Positions 8,638-17,517 of a stretch of 40,218 nucleotides of DNA are shown one piece after another. The stretch is from CAVWDI01 sp046259385 (lineage in GTDB: Bacteria; Chloroflexota; Anaerolineae; Anaerolineales; UBA4823), in contig JBJYWI010000142.1 of assembly GCA_046259385.1 (NCBI GenBank), forward strand, positions 1-40,218, written 5' to 3'. Every line of letters begins with the position of its first letter. Position 1 is the stretch's first letter. The notes under the pieces were generated by a model, which was not told the DNA's origin, searched no databases, and saw nothing but the letters and a program-made list of their open reading frames with translations. Position numbers and translations under genes: made by a program.

Positions 8638-9267
8638 TCACTTTTCGTCTTTCAGGAAATCCAACAATTGGGAATAATCGTCGATAACCAGGTCTGGTTC
8701 GCTCTCGTAATCCTTGCCATTATACAGGCAGGTGGTTAAACCTGCCGCCTTTCCGGCAAGAATGTCCAGGTCCCGGTCCCCAACCGCCAGGGTTTCCTCC
8801 CGATTAAGCTCAAAGTTCTCGATCACTTTTTCAAACATAGCCGGGTCCGGTTTGAGGGGGTAACCCTGCTCGACTGTTAACAAAAATGTGAAATACTCGC
8901 TCATGCGGTATGTCCTGAGCAGCTTTTTGGCTGAACTCCAGGGACGGTGAGTAACGATCACATTGATCCCTCCCATAGAACAGATGTACTCACAAACCTC
9001 CCGGGCACCCGGAAACAGTTTCTGTTCCGCCAGCGGGTATTCGGAACAATAAGCCAGGTAGCGTTCCTGGAGATAGTTAGGATCGATACCAAATTTCCTC
9101 ACCAGCTCTTCTGTAAACCGGGTAAGTGATTTCTGTGCCTGGTTCCTGACCCGTTCCTCTGAGATCGTTATGCCGTTATCTTCAAGTGCGAGCCTGAACG
9201 CCCGCAGGATAGCGGGATAAGTGTCGAACAGCGTCCCGTCAAGATCCCAGATGATATTTCTAATCAT
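8638..9267 (-). CDS. HAD family hydrolase (phosphatase, HAD-IA)
   Basis: A 209-aa phosphatase of the haloacid dehalogenase superfamily, phosphoglycolate-phosphatase-like. The four motifs are visible: nucleophile DLDGTLFD (Asp8 and Asp10 from the ATG), motif II Thr in VIVTHR, motif III Lys in PLKPDP and motif IV VGDRDLD. The helical cap between motifs I and II (about 15-85) makes it a C1-cap type. The start at 9267 puts the nucleophile at the usual position; an in-frame GTG at 9288 would add a 7-residue tail. The natural substrate cannot be assigned. Confidence 0.9.
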   Translation of the reverse strand: MIRNIIWDLDGTLFDTYPAILRAFRLALEDNGITISEERVRNQAQKSLTRFTEELVRKFGIDPNYLQERYLAYCSEYPLAEQKLFPGAREVCEYICSMGGINVIVTHRPWSSAKKLLRTYRMSEYFTFLLTVEQGYPLKPDPAMFEKVIENFELNREETLAVGDRDLDILAGKAAGLTTCLYNGKDYESEPDLVIDDYSQLLDFLKDEK

Positions 9268-9436
9268 GTTTTCAGGGCCTTCCTCCACAAACTACAACCC
9301 CAATCCCACAGAATCGTTGTTATCCATATTCTACCTGCCTAATACCAATTCCAAAAATAACAAAACACGTCATTTAAGGATATACTCAATTTGGTTAGTA
9401 AAAAGATCAAACAAGCAAATAATAAGGAGTAAGCTT

Positions 9437-9907
9437 ATGGACGAAACAGTTATCCAGGAGCAGCTGCTCTCCCTTCTTCGGGGAGGCAATGCACATATGA
9501 CCTTTGAAGAGGCAGTCGCGAGCTTTCCGCCGGAAGAATTCAACATAAAACCACCGAATGTGCCTTATTCCTTCTGGCACCTGCTGGAGCATATCCGCAT
9601 CGCCCAGTGGGATATCCTTGAGTTTGTGTTAAACCCTGATCATGAATCACCGGTATGGCCAGCGGGTTACTGGCCTGGGGTTGATGAAACCGCCAACCAG
9701 GGAAAATGGGAAGCTTCCCTTGGGCAGATCAAGGCGGACATGAATGCTTTTGAAAACCTGGTAACAAACCCACCCTTCCCATTAACCGCACCGATTCCCC
9801 ATGCGCCTGATTACACCGTTTTCCGGGAAATCCTGGTTTTGAGTGACCACAACGCCTATCATATTGGCGAATTCGGGATTTTGAGGGGTGTACTGGATTT
9901 GTGGTAG
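9437..9907 (+). CDS. DinB family protein
   Basis: A 156-aa four-helix-bundle protein of the DinB/YfiT-like superfamily. The three-histidine metal site is visible: His52 in LLEHIRIAQWD and His138 and His142 in DHNAYHIGE. The length matches single-domain DinB proteins, some of which are thiol transferases or damage-inducible proteins of unknown chemistry. The start ATG 9437 has AAGGAG seven bases upstream; an in-frame upstream extension overlapping the HAD gene has no support. It converges with the histidine kinase gene. Confidence 0.9.
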   Translation: MDETVIQEQLLSLLRGGNAHMTFEEAVASFPPEEFNIKPPNVPYSFWHLLEHIRIAQWDILEFVLNPDHESPVWPAGYWPGVDETANQGKWEASLGQIKADMNAFENLVTNPPFPLTAPIPHAPDYTVFREILVLSDHNAYHIGEFGILRGVLDLW

Positions 9908-9968
9908 CTCTCCGGGGAAAATATACCTTTCAAGTTGCAGAATTCTAAGGTAGATTTGCTGGATGGCT

Positions 9969-11411
9969 TCAAGCCTCAGCTTCTGCGCCTTCCCTGTGAG
10001 CATTCCGGGTTTCTGAATCGCTACCGTTTTCAAAATTAACCGGCAGCCAGACCTCAAATACTGTCTTTCCGGGCTGCGAGCTGAGATTAATATTCCCTTT
10101 GTGCTTCTGCACAACTATGTTGTAACTGATGTCCAGACCCAGCCCGGTTCCAACTCCGGGGGGTTTGGTTGTAAAAAACGGATCGAAGACGCGGGACTGT
10201 ATCTCCTCCGGTATCCCTTCGCCGTTGTCCTCTACTGCGACCACAACCCATTTATCCTGGGCGCGGGTTCTGAGAGTAATCACCCCCTGCTCCCCCATTG
10301 CGTCGATGGCGTTATCAATCAGGTTCGTCCAGACCTGGTTCAGTTCGCTGCCGTATGCCTGTATAATCGGAAGATTAGGGGCATACTCGCGTTTTATGGT
10401 TATGCCTGATTTGAGCTTGTTTCCCAGGATAAGGATTGTATCCTCCAGCCCCTGGTGTACATCTACATTCTGAACCGGAGCCTGGTCGAGGTATGCGTAC
10501 GATTTTAACGCTTTTACTATCTCCGAAATTCGTCCTGCACCAAGTCCTACACTGCGTATCAGCTTGTTGATTGTGAACCAGGAACATAAAACGTCCAGGA
10601 TGGAGGGAAGGGATTCCATCCCGAACAGCTGGCTGATTCGATCTAGGTCACGGACATCCAGGTTCATATCAACAACCGCAGGGGCATACTTCCAGGCTTC
10701 ATTAATTCCGGCTCCATAAAGCCAGTCTTCAGCTTCATCCTGACGGTCGCTGCGGGTGAGGGAATTGATCTGAGGCGGATTCGATCCGCCCTGCCTGGCC
10801 TGTTCAAGCAGCGCCAGATAACTTTCCAGGCCTTCAGGTTTGAACTGGTCTACATCTAACACTTTCTGAGCTCGTAGATACTCGGTCAGCGCTTCTTCAA
10901 GCTGGTCGGCAGCCCTTTTTACAGCCGCGGCAGGATTGTTCAGCTCATGGGCTACACCGGCGGTCATCGTACCCAGCTGAGCCATTTTCTCGCTCTGGCG
11001 CAATTTCGACTGTGTGCTGCGCCAGCGGGCAAGGATTGTTTTAAAAAGTGCCTGAGCAGCAGTTGGGCTGGTTGCAATCAGGTTATCAATCTGTTCTTTC
11101 TCAATCGCAAACAGTGTGCTGTCCCGACGAGCCCGGACCGTTGCCATGCGGGGATTCTCTTCGAGCAAAGCCATTTCCCCGATCACCTCACCGGGTTTCC
11201 GGGCTGCAAGCAGCATTTCCCCACCCGGCCCGTCCTTAATCACTTCAAGCTCCCCCTCCTTGATGACATACGCCTTTTCACCCGGGTCGCCTTCTTTGAA
11301 AAGCACCTCTCCGGCAGAGATATTTATGGTTTCGATCAAACCGCAGAGCTGCCAGAGGTCATCTTCAGGCAGTTTTGAAAACAATTCAATTTTTCGCAGA
11401 AAATTAAACAT
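9969..11411 (-). CDS. Histidine kinase with N-terminal cyclic-nucleotide-binding domain
   Basis: A 480-aa soluble sensor kinase with no membrane segment. Residues 1-115 form a CRP-like cNMP-binding domain with the phosphate-binding cassette GEVIGEMALLEENPRMATVRA (about 74-94, key Arg88). A short linker leads to the phospho-acceptor block with His155 in AGVAHELNNP, then a helical insert (about 165-300), the N box (NLIDNAIDAM), G1 (VEDNGEGIP), F box (FDPFFTTK) and G2 (GTGLGL). The ATG overlaps the response regulator stop (TGATG, one base shared), so the two are translationally coupled and are very likely cognate partners. The cyclase two genes upstream could supply its ligand. An in-frame TTG one codon earlier is the alternative start. 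Confidence 0.93.
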   Translation of the reverse strand: MFNFLRKIELFSKLPEDDLWQLCGLIETINISAGEVLFKEGDPGEKAYVIKEGELEVIKDGPGGEMLLAARKPGEVIGEMALLEENPRMATVRARRDSTLFAIEKEQIDNLIATSPTAAQALFKTILARWRSTQSKLRQSEKMAQLGTMTAGVAHELNNPAAAVKRAADQLEEALTEYLRAQKVLDVDQFKPEGLESYLALLEQARQGGSNPPQINSLTRSDRQDEAEDWLYGAGINEAWKYAPAVVDMNLDVRDLDRISQLFGMESLPSILDVLCSWFTINKLIRSVGLGAGRISEIVKALKSYAYLDQAPVQNVDVHQGLEDTILILGNKLKSGITIKREYAPNLPIIQAYGSELNQVWTNLIDNAIDAMGEQGVITLRTRAQDKWVVVAVEDNGEGIPEEIQSRVFDPFFTTKPPGVGTGLGLDISYNIVVQKHKGNINLSSQPGKTVFEVWLPVNFENGSDSETRNAHREGAEAEA

Positions 11412-13072
11412 CAAACCGTCTTGAGATACTGATGGATAAAACTAACCGCGATCGCGCCTTCCCCTACTGCGGAGGCGACCCGCCTGATGGCCCCCTGGCG
11501 TACATCACCGGCTGCAAAAATCCCCGGTACGCTGGTCTCCAGCAGAAATGGATCGCGTTTCAAACGCCATTTTTTAGGCGCAGCACCGTTTTGGAGCAGG
11601 TCCGGGCCAGTGACGACAAATCCAGTCCGGTTGGTGTGGACGATATTCTGGAGAAACTCTGTATGCGCGGCAGCCCCGATGAAGATAAACATAGCAGGCG
11701 TGTTCACTTTTTTGATCTCGCCGCTCGAATTATCCCTGATATCAATCGCTTTTAATTTCTGGTCTCCGTAAACAGCCGCGACCTCCGAATTTGTCAGAAC
11801 TTCAATGTTTGGTGTTGATTGAATCTGGTCGACCAGATACTGCGACATTCCCAGTTCAATCGCGCTACCCCTTACAAGCAGGGTGACCTTGCTGGCGTAT
11901 CTGGAGAAAAACATTGCGCCTTGGCCAGCCGAGTTTGCGCCGCCGACAACAAGGACATGTTCCCCTTTATAAAAAGCCGCCTCGGTCAATGCCGCTCCGT
12001 AGTACACGCCCGCGCCGGTGAATTGATCTATTCCGGGAAGATCCAGTTTCCGGACAGATACCCCAGTGGCTATCACCAGGGCTTTGCAGCTGAGTTCGCT
12101 GCCGTCCTTCATTTCCACGATCCGGTACTGCCCTTCCACCCTCACACCCTTCACTTCTTGGGTGAGCAGGATTTCAGCTCCCAGGCGTTTTGCCTGGGCA
12201 GTCGCCCGCCGGGCAAGGTCCGCCCCGCTGAGCCCTTTTGGAAACCCAAGATAATTTTCGATGCGCGAGCTGGTCCCCGCCTGGCCTCCAGTGGCGTGTT
12301 TTTCAATCATGAGAGTCTTTAAACCTTCCGATGCACTGTAGACGCCCGCACCAAGACCAGCTGGACCGGCGCCGAGGATGATAACGTCATAATGAGGCTG
12401 GGCTGCCTGGATGTGCATCCCGGTTTTCTCAGCCATCTGGCGGTTATCCGGCTCAACCAGCGTGCTGCCATCCGGGAAGAATATCACCGGCAGCCTGCCT
12501 CTCCCTTCTGTTATTGAATCAACCATCTGCTTTGCGTTTTTATCCGTTTCGATATCCAGCCACTGGTAGGGGATGAGGTTGCGCGCCAGGAAGTCCTTAA
12601 CTTCATGGCTTCTGGCGGACCACAGTGTGCCGGCAACACGGATACCTTCGTAGGGAAGTTCAACATTCGCCTGCCAGTCGCTGAGCAGGTCATCTAGGAT
12701 CGGATACATATTCACTTCAGGCGGGTCCCAGGGCTTCATCAGATAATAGTCCAGTTCAACCTCGTTAATGCTGGATATAGCCGCTTCGGTGTCCGCATAG
12801 GCGGTCAGCAGCACCTTGCGCGCTTGAGGAAAAATTTCCCTTGCCTGTTTGAGGAATTCAGTCCCGCTTATTTCAGGCATACGCTGGTCGACCAGGAAGA
12901 GCGCCACCGGCTGGCCGCGCCTTTTGAGCTCTTTAAGCGCCTCAAGCGCTTCCGAACCGCTGTTTGCTTTAAGAATCCTGTAATCGCCCCGGAAGTGGCG
13001 CCGCAAATCGGACTCAACCGCATCCAGAACTCCGGGTTCGTCATCTAAGGTCAGTATTACTGGTTTTGCCAT
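11411..13072 (-). CDS. Response regulator fused to thioredoxin-reductase-like flavoprotein
   Basis: A 553-aa fusion. Residues 1-125 are a receiver domain with phospho-acceptor Asp62 (LVDQRMP) and Lys114 (LMKPW). Residues about 142-215 are a glutaredoxin-like fold, but the redox CPYC position reads S-A-R-S (WSARS, 152-156). Residues about 228-553 are a TrxR-type FAD/NAD(P) module with GAGPAG (235-240), GGQAGTSSRIENYLGFP, ATGVS, a second dinucleotide motif GGANSAGQ and GIFAAGDVR. Where TrxR has CATC the sequence reads YYGAALTEA (about 358-366), so the disulfide is absent. Fused response regulator/TrxR proteins are a known annotated family without established chemistry. AAAAGG precedes the start by 6 bases. 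The gene lies between the cyclase and the coupled kinase. Confidence 0.93.
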   Translation of the reverse strand: MAKPVILTLDDEPGVLDAVESDLRRHFRGDYRILKANSGSEALEALKELKRRGQPVALFLVDQRMPEISGTEFLKQAREIFPQARKVLLTAYADTEAAISSINEVELDYYLMKPWDPPEVNMYPILDDLLSDWQANVELPYEGIRVAGTLWSARSHEVKDFLARNLIPYQWLDIETDKNAKQMVDSITEGRGRLPVIFFPDGSTLVEPDNRQMAEKTGMHIQAAQPHYDVIILGAGPAGLGAGVYSASEGLKTLMIEKHATGGQAGTSSRIENYLGFPKGLSGADLARRATAQAKRLGAEILLTQEVKGVRVEGQYRIVEMKDGSELSCKALVIATGVSVRKLDLPGIDQFTGAGVYYGAALTEAAFYKGEHVLVVGGANSAGQGAMFFSRYASKVTLLVRGSAIELGMSQYLVDQIQSTPNIEVLTNSEVAAVYGDQKLKAIDIRDNSSGEIKKVNTPAMFIFIGAAAHTEFLQNIVHTNRTGFVVTGPDLLQNGAAPKKWRLKRDPFLLETSVPGIFAAGDVRQGAIRRVASAVGEGAIAVSFIHQYLKTV

Positions 13073-13098
13073 TTTCCACCTTTTTCAGAATTATCGCT

Positions 13099-13116
13099 GC
13101 CCGCTGTACAACGGGC
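13099..13116. repeat. Short inverted repeat between cyclase and response regulator genes
   Basis: GCCCGCTGTACAACGGGC is an 18-bp palindrome with a single mismatched pair. No T-run follows on the minus strand. It may be an intercistronic hairpin or an operator. Confidence 0.4.
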
Positions 13117-13123
13117 GAATCAT

Positions 13124-16100
13124 TTATGCTAAAAGAGCCCTGACAGGCTTGCTGCTGAGAAATGCAATCTGCAATTTGGTATCATCGATTTTGCTGGAAA
13201 TGTATTCCACCAGTTCCTGTCCTTCCAGCCGCAGTTCGGCCGCTTTCGACTCATTATCACGCTCCAATTCCGCCTGAACCAGTTCAGCCAGCACAAAAAG
13301 CGCGCTGCGGCGTGAACCGAGAGAAATCGCCTGGTTATAAGCGTCGTATAGCGTTTTGTACCCGGCCTCTTTTTCGCCAAGCTCTAATAACGACCTGCCC
13401 TTGGCCATCAGAATATCAGGCAGGAACAAACGCATATGCAGCTCCTTCATGCTTGCGATCGATTCATTAGAAATACGCAACGCGGTTCGAAACTCCCCGC
13501 TTGAGACTGCGATCGAACTTAAGATATTCGCCAGCAAAGGGCCAACATAATCATCCATCACATTCAAACAGCATTCTTGGATGTTTTCATCTAAAATCCC
13601 AAACGCCGTTTTTGAATCACCTTCAAAATGAGAGATTAAACCTTCCCATATTATTTTGTAGTTACCAAACCTGTCCACATTGTGCAGCTTTTCATTTAAT
13701 AACACTTCATTCTCGCGAGCACGCTGAACGTCGCCAAACGTGCCATACAACCAGGATAAATACCCATGAACCATCATTTCGCCTGCGCTAAAATTAGCTT
13801 TTCTCGCCAGTGGAGCCGACTCTTGTAGCGCATTGACAGCCTCGCTTACATGTCCAAATTCGGCAAGGATCAACGCACACGCAACTTGATTGTATGCATG
13901 ACCCCAGTTGTTATTAATTTCACGGCTGATATCAACGCCTTCGGTTGCTTTCTCCAGAGCCTGGTTAAACTCCCCCATATAGTACAAACCCTGCGCGGCT
14001 GCACCAAGGTTATCCGCTAGTATCGGTAAATTTTTTAATTCACGCCATAACCGATTCGATTCCTCAAAAGCACTTAAGGCTTCTTCCACCATACCAGATT
14101 CAAAATAAACCCTGGTCATATCATGCAGGGCATAAGCCAGTTCTTCCTTTAAATCATATTTACGCGCGATTTCGATCGCTTGTTCACCATATTTATATGC
14201 AGATTCTTTGTTGCCTAGAATAAGCTCTTCCAACAAAAGTAAGTTCCAGAGGACTTTTGATTCCGCCCGGTGATCGCCTAACTCTCGGGCAAGCGCCAGG
14301 GCATGTTCAGAAACAGCCCGTCCCTGCTCCCCGTTTATTTGATCAGACGGGATCGAGTAGATGGTGGCTTGCGGTATCAAAGCAGCAAGAATCATCTCCT
14401 CATCACCGTTCTCAGCACCCATCTCTTCCAATTCCTTATAGGTAGCCATGGCTTTCTCAAAATCACCGCTTACTTCATAAACCCGACCAAGCGATGTATA
14501 CAGGTGGATCAACTCATCCTTTGGGAGTTCAACTGTGCTGGTAAGTTCAAGGGCATGGCTGTAATGCTGGATGGCTTCGTCATTTGCATACAATCCGGCA
14601 GATTTATCCGCAGCGATGGTGTAATATTCGAGAGCCTTTTGATAATTGCGAGCGCGGTAAAAGTGGTATGCAAGACGGTGGGCTTCCTCATCCAGGTAAT
14701 CAGAAAACAGGTTCTCAATTGCCTCGGCGACCATCCTGTGGTACCTGCGCTGCTGCCGGCGCAGGATAGATTTGTAAGCCGCATCGCGGGTCAGTTCATG
14801 CCTAAACAGGTACTCCCTTTCCGGCTTCAGTGCCTGTTCTACGACCAGTTCCAGCCTCTCGAGTGTGTTCAAATTCTGTTCCAGGGCATCTGATTCCTCC
14901 GTGATTCTTGCAAGCACCCGGTAATAAAAAGAGCGCCCGATTACAGATGCGAGTTGGAGTGTACTGCGGGCTTCTTTTTCAAGCCGGTCAATTCTGGCTA
15001 AAATCAATGCCTGCAAATTATCAGGGATATCAATCTCTTCCACTTTCCGGGATGCCACCCACTTATCCCTGGCTTCATCGCGGACGACCGCACCGCTCTC
15101 AATCAGAGTCCGCACAACTTCTTCCACGAAAAATGGATTTCCCTCAGATTTTGATAGTATTTTATTTTGGAGCTGAGCCGGCAGTTCGGCGACAGACAGA
15201 AGGCTGTCCACCAGCTCGCCGCTCTCTATTTCAGTTAATGGCTTGAGAGAGATCAGCAAATACCGGTTTGGAAAATCCCTCTCTCCGGAGTTCTTCACCT
15301 GCCAGCCAGGAGATTGGCGGTATGGTCGGAAGGAGGTCAGAAATAAAACCGGAGCCTGTTCGCTGATGGAGAACAGGTCAACAAGCAAATCAATAGAAGC
15401 ATGATCCGCCCAGTGCAGGTCATCAAACACAAAAGCTGCCGGCGATTGCGCGCTTAAACTCATCAGAAATGTTCGAAAACCATCGTAGAGGATTTGCTTC
15501 AAGTCCTTTCCTTCCGGAAGTGCGCCTTTTTTTCCTGGGTTTGTTTCAAGCAAAATCTCTGCTGCTTTTTTTATCTTCTCCCGGTTTCCATTTGGGCTCT
15601 CGGGCAAACGATCCAGCAGATCCAGGATCCGCTTTTGAATAATTTCCGGCGGGTCCTCAACCACTAACCCGCACGATTGGCGCAGAATCTGACGGAACAA
15701 CCCGTAAGGAAAGGCGGAATCAAATGAAACACCCCGGCTCTCAATCCATGTATTACCACCATCCGGTGAATTCTCCCATTCGCGGCGGGTTTCCTCAATC
15801 AGGCGGCTTTTCCCAATTCCAGCATCCCCCATGATTGAAACAATCTGGCCTCGTCCATTTTGCACCTGGGCGAGGACTGCCTTCATACGATTCATCTCAT
15901 CCTCGCGTCCGATAATCGGAGCGCTGAGTCCTTCAATACCCCTTACCCTGCCAGGGGTGGTTTTGCGCTTAATCACCCGGTAGGTCTCCACCGCTTCCGA
16001 CTTTCCCTTAATGGCGTGTTTACCCAGCTTTTCAACTTCGAAAAACGGCGCCACCCAGCGGTATGTGTCTGCGCTGATCTGGACTGTGCCGGGTCGGGCG

Positions 16101-16600
16101 CTCTGCTCCATGCGGGCAGCCAGGTTGACCGCATCGCCCATTGCAGTGTATTCTCCTGCATCCTGCAAGCCGACCTCAGCCACGACAACCGGCCCGGTGT
16201 TGATTCCGATGCGGACGTTGAAGTCCATCCCATAATCAAGCTTCATCTCTTCTCTGAGAGGCTGGATTCCGCTTAGAATCTCTAATCCCGCCAGCACAGC
16301 CCGCTGCGGATCATCCTCGTGGGCTAAAGGCGCGCCGAAAAAAGCCAGAATCGCATCGCCCATCAACCGCGCCACTTTCCCGTCGTATCTTTGCACGGGT
16401 GAGATGAAAATTTCGAAAGCTTCGTCCATAATCTCAGCCCATTCTTCCGGATCCAGTTGCTCGGCAATTGCCGTTGATCCAGCCACATCGCAGAACAGGA
16501 TCGTAACAACCCGTCTCTCCCCCTGCACCCTGGGCGCGTCCTGGCTCCGGTCTGCGATTCCGCTGCTGGGATTATTTTGTTTGGCTGCCCCGCTTTTCAT
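13124..16600 (-). CDS. Class III adenylate/guanylate cyclase - AAA ATPase - TPR protein
   Basis: A 1158-aa multidomain signalling protein. Residues about 30-205 are a class III nucleotide cyclase with both metal-binding aspartates, Asp38 (ILFCDVAGST) and Asp82 (LMGDAILAFFG), and the block YTAMGDAVNLAARM. Residues about 222-480 are an AAA_16/NACHT-like ATPase with Walker A GDAGIGKS (258-265) and Walker B AFVFDDLHWAD. The rest, to the C-terminus, is helical TPR-like repeats suited to sensing a partner. No membrane segment is seen. ATG 16600 is chosen (AAGGGG 4 bases upstream) over an in-frame TTG at 16618. It lies 40 bases after the UBP zinc-finger gene and 51 before the response regulator fusion. 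cAMP versus cGMP is not decided here. Confidence 0.93.
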   Translation of the reverse strand: MKSGAAKQNNPSSGIADRSQDAPRVQGERRVVTILFCDVAGSTAIAEQLDPEEWAEIMDEAFEIFISPVQRYDGKVARLMGDAILAFFGAPLAHEDDPQRAVLAGLEILSGIQPLREEMKLDYGMDFNVRIGINTGPVVVAEVGLQDAGEYTAMGDAVNLAARMEQSARPGTVQISADTYRWVAPFFEVEKLGKHAIKGKSEAVETYRVIKRKTTPGRVRGIEGLSAPIIGREDEMNRMKAVLAQVQNGRGQIVSIMGDAGIGKSRLIEETRREWENSPDGGNTWIESRGVSFDSAFPYGLFRQILRQSCGLVVEDPPEIIQKRILDLLDRLPESPNGNREKIKKAAEILLETNPGKKGALPEGKDLKQILYDGFRTFLMSLSAQSPAAFVFDDLHWADHASIDLLVDLFSISEQAPVLFLTSFRPYRQSPGWQVKNSGERDFPNRYLLISLKPLTEIESGELVDSLLSVAELPAQLQNKILSKSEGNPFFVEEVVRTLIESGAVVRDEARDKWVASRKVEEIDIPDNLQALILARIDRLEKEARSTLQLASVIGRSFYYRVLARITEESDALEQNLNTLERLELVVEQALKPEREYLFRHELTRDAAYKSILRRQQRRYHRMVAEAIENLFSDYLDEEAHRLAYHFYRARNYQKALEYYTIAADKSAGLYANDEAIQHYSHALELTSTVELPKDELIHLYTSLGRVYEVSGDFEKAMATYKELEEMGAENGDEEMILAALIPQATIYSIPSDQINGEQGRAVSEHALALARELGDHRAESKVLWNLLLLEELILGNKESAYKYGEQAIEIARKYDLKEELAYALHDMTRVYFESGMVEEALSAFEESNRLWRELKNLPILADNLGAAAQGLYYMGEFNQALEKATEGVDISREINNNWGHAYNQVACALILAEFGHVSEAVNALQESAPLARKANFSAGEMMVHGYLSWLYGTFGDVQRARENEVLLNEKLHNVDRFGNYKIIWEGLISHFEGDSKTAFGILDENIQECCLNVMDDYVGPLLANILSSIAVSSGEFRTALRISNESIASMKELHMRLFLPDILMAKGRSLLELGEKEAGYKTLYDAYNQAISLGSRRSALFVLAELVQAELERDNESKAAELRLEGQELVEYISSKIDDTKLQIAFLSSKPVRALLA

Positions 16601-16640
16601 ATCGCCCCTTAATTTCAATAGATTCTGAATATTTCTCTCG

Positions 16641-16961
16641 TCATACTGGCCAGATTAGAGTCTTATCTTTATAACACCAGATCCAATCCTCATCCGGCTC
16701 AAAGGAAGCAACCAGCGCGTGACCGGTTTCATGGAAATGTTTTGTCGCGTGTTTGTTTTTCGAATTGTCACAGCAACCCACTTTCCCGCAAATCAGGCAT
16801 AAACGCAGGTGTACCCAGTTATCTCCGATCTTGAGGCATTCCTCACATCCCTGCCCGGAAGGGGACACATTGTTAATCAATCCAAGGTGTGAACATTCTT
16901 CGTCCATATCCACCTGTCCGGTTTGGGCTTTACGGATTACCTCCGGATAAATATCGTTCAT
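16641..16961 (-). CDS. UBP-type zinc finger protein
   Basis: A 106-aa protein that is essentially a single ubiquitin-hydrolase-type zinc finger (PF02148). It has the ordered ligands CSHLG, CEEC, LCLICGKVGCCD, then HATKHFHETGHALV and the WIWCY strand that in eukaryotic members borders the pocket for the ubiquitin C-terminus. No protease domain is present. Bacterial stand-alone UBP fingers have no established partner. The ATG at 16961 has GGAGGA seven bases before it; a TTG five codons upstream is rejected. A TATAAT box lies 24 bases upstream of the start. The cyclase gene follows after 40 bases, so the finger is probably part of that operon. Confidence 0.92.
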   Translation of the reverse strand: MNDIYPEVIRKAQTGQVDMDEECSHLGLINNVSPSGQGCEECLKIGDNWVHLRLCLICGKVGCCDNSKNKHATKHFHETGHALVASFEPDEDWIWCYKDKTLIWPV

Positions 16962-16985
16962 GGACAATTCCTCCAAATATTATCC

Positions 16986-16991
16986 ATTATA
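16986..16991 (-). promoter_or_regulatory. Candidate -10 box for the UBP zinc finger-cyclase operon
   Basis: A perfect TATAAT on the minus strand, with the predicted start about 18 bases before the UBP start codon, leaving just enough leader for its Shine-Dalgarno. No good -35 is present at 16-18 bases, so it is a partial promoter call. Confidence 0.45.
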
Positions 16992-17053
16992 CCCACAATT
17001 AAGCCAAGCTAAGATTTGTTTTTATTAATCTGGAGTTTTAAATCAGGCACTGC

Positions 17054-17079
17054 TCCCGAAAAGACCCGCTTTTCCGGGA
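17054..17079 (-). terminator. Hairpin downstream of the EF-like gene
   Basis: TCCCG-AAAAG pairs with CTTTTCCGGGA (10 bp with one bulge) around a 5-nt loop. It sits after the EF-like gene and before the TATAAT box of the next gene. No T-run follows on the minus strand, so termination is only a possibility. Confidence 0.35.
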
Positions 17080-17135
17080 TATCTTTTATGTGTAATACAA
17101 AACAAAAGGGCTTCTAACTAGACTCGCGAACCGTT

Positions 17136-17402
17136 TTACGGGCTTGCCTCCTCGGCGAGTTTGAACACTTTGTCCCCTTTCCTGACCCGCCGTTCAACTT
17201 TTAAGGCAACTTCCATCCCACCCGCCGCTTCTTCAACCTGCTCGTGTTCAATCTGCAGGGACTTCACCGGTTGCTTGAAATCGGTCGACCTGCCGAGGAA
17301 ATGGATCATATCACCGACCTTTATACCGCCGCTCAGTTCGATTACCCCAACGCAGATTCGATTGTAAAAATGGGTTACCTCGCCTATCTTCTCTCCTTCC
17401 AT
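17136..17402 (-). CDS. Translation elongation factor-like protein
   Basis: An 88-aa single-domain beta-barrel resembling domain II of EF-Tu/IF2-type GTPases, with no GTPase domain. Typical features are GEVTHFYNRICVGVIELSGG, KVGDMIHFLGRSTDF, then QIEHEQVEEA and a closing VRKGDKVFKL, which match the stand-alone translation elongation factor-like family found in anaerobes. The role is unknown. The start is uncertain: ATG 17402 follows GAGAGG by six bases, while ATG 17420 would add six residues but has no well-placed ribosome site. Confidence 0.85.
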   Translation of the reverse strand: MEGEKIGEVTHFYNRICVGVIELSGGIKVGDMIHFLGRSTDFKQPVKSLQIEHEQVEEAAGGMEVALKVERRVRKGDKVFKLAEEASP

Positions 17403-17517
17403 CATCCACCTCTCTTTCATTAATTACGGATAAATTCTCCTCTTCAGCACCCTCCCGGCAGAGCAAGCGGTTATGGTAAGGGAGGTCTTACCAATTCTGC
17501 AGGACCAATCGGTCTCT

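Noticed and set aside
13085..13123. Intrinsic terminator between cyclase and response regulator genes
   Set aside because: The short palindrome has no T-run on the minus strand, and the gene spacing supports one transcript.
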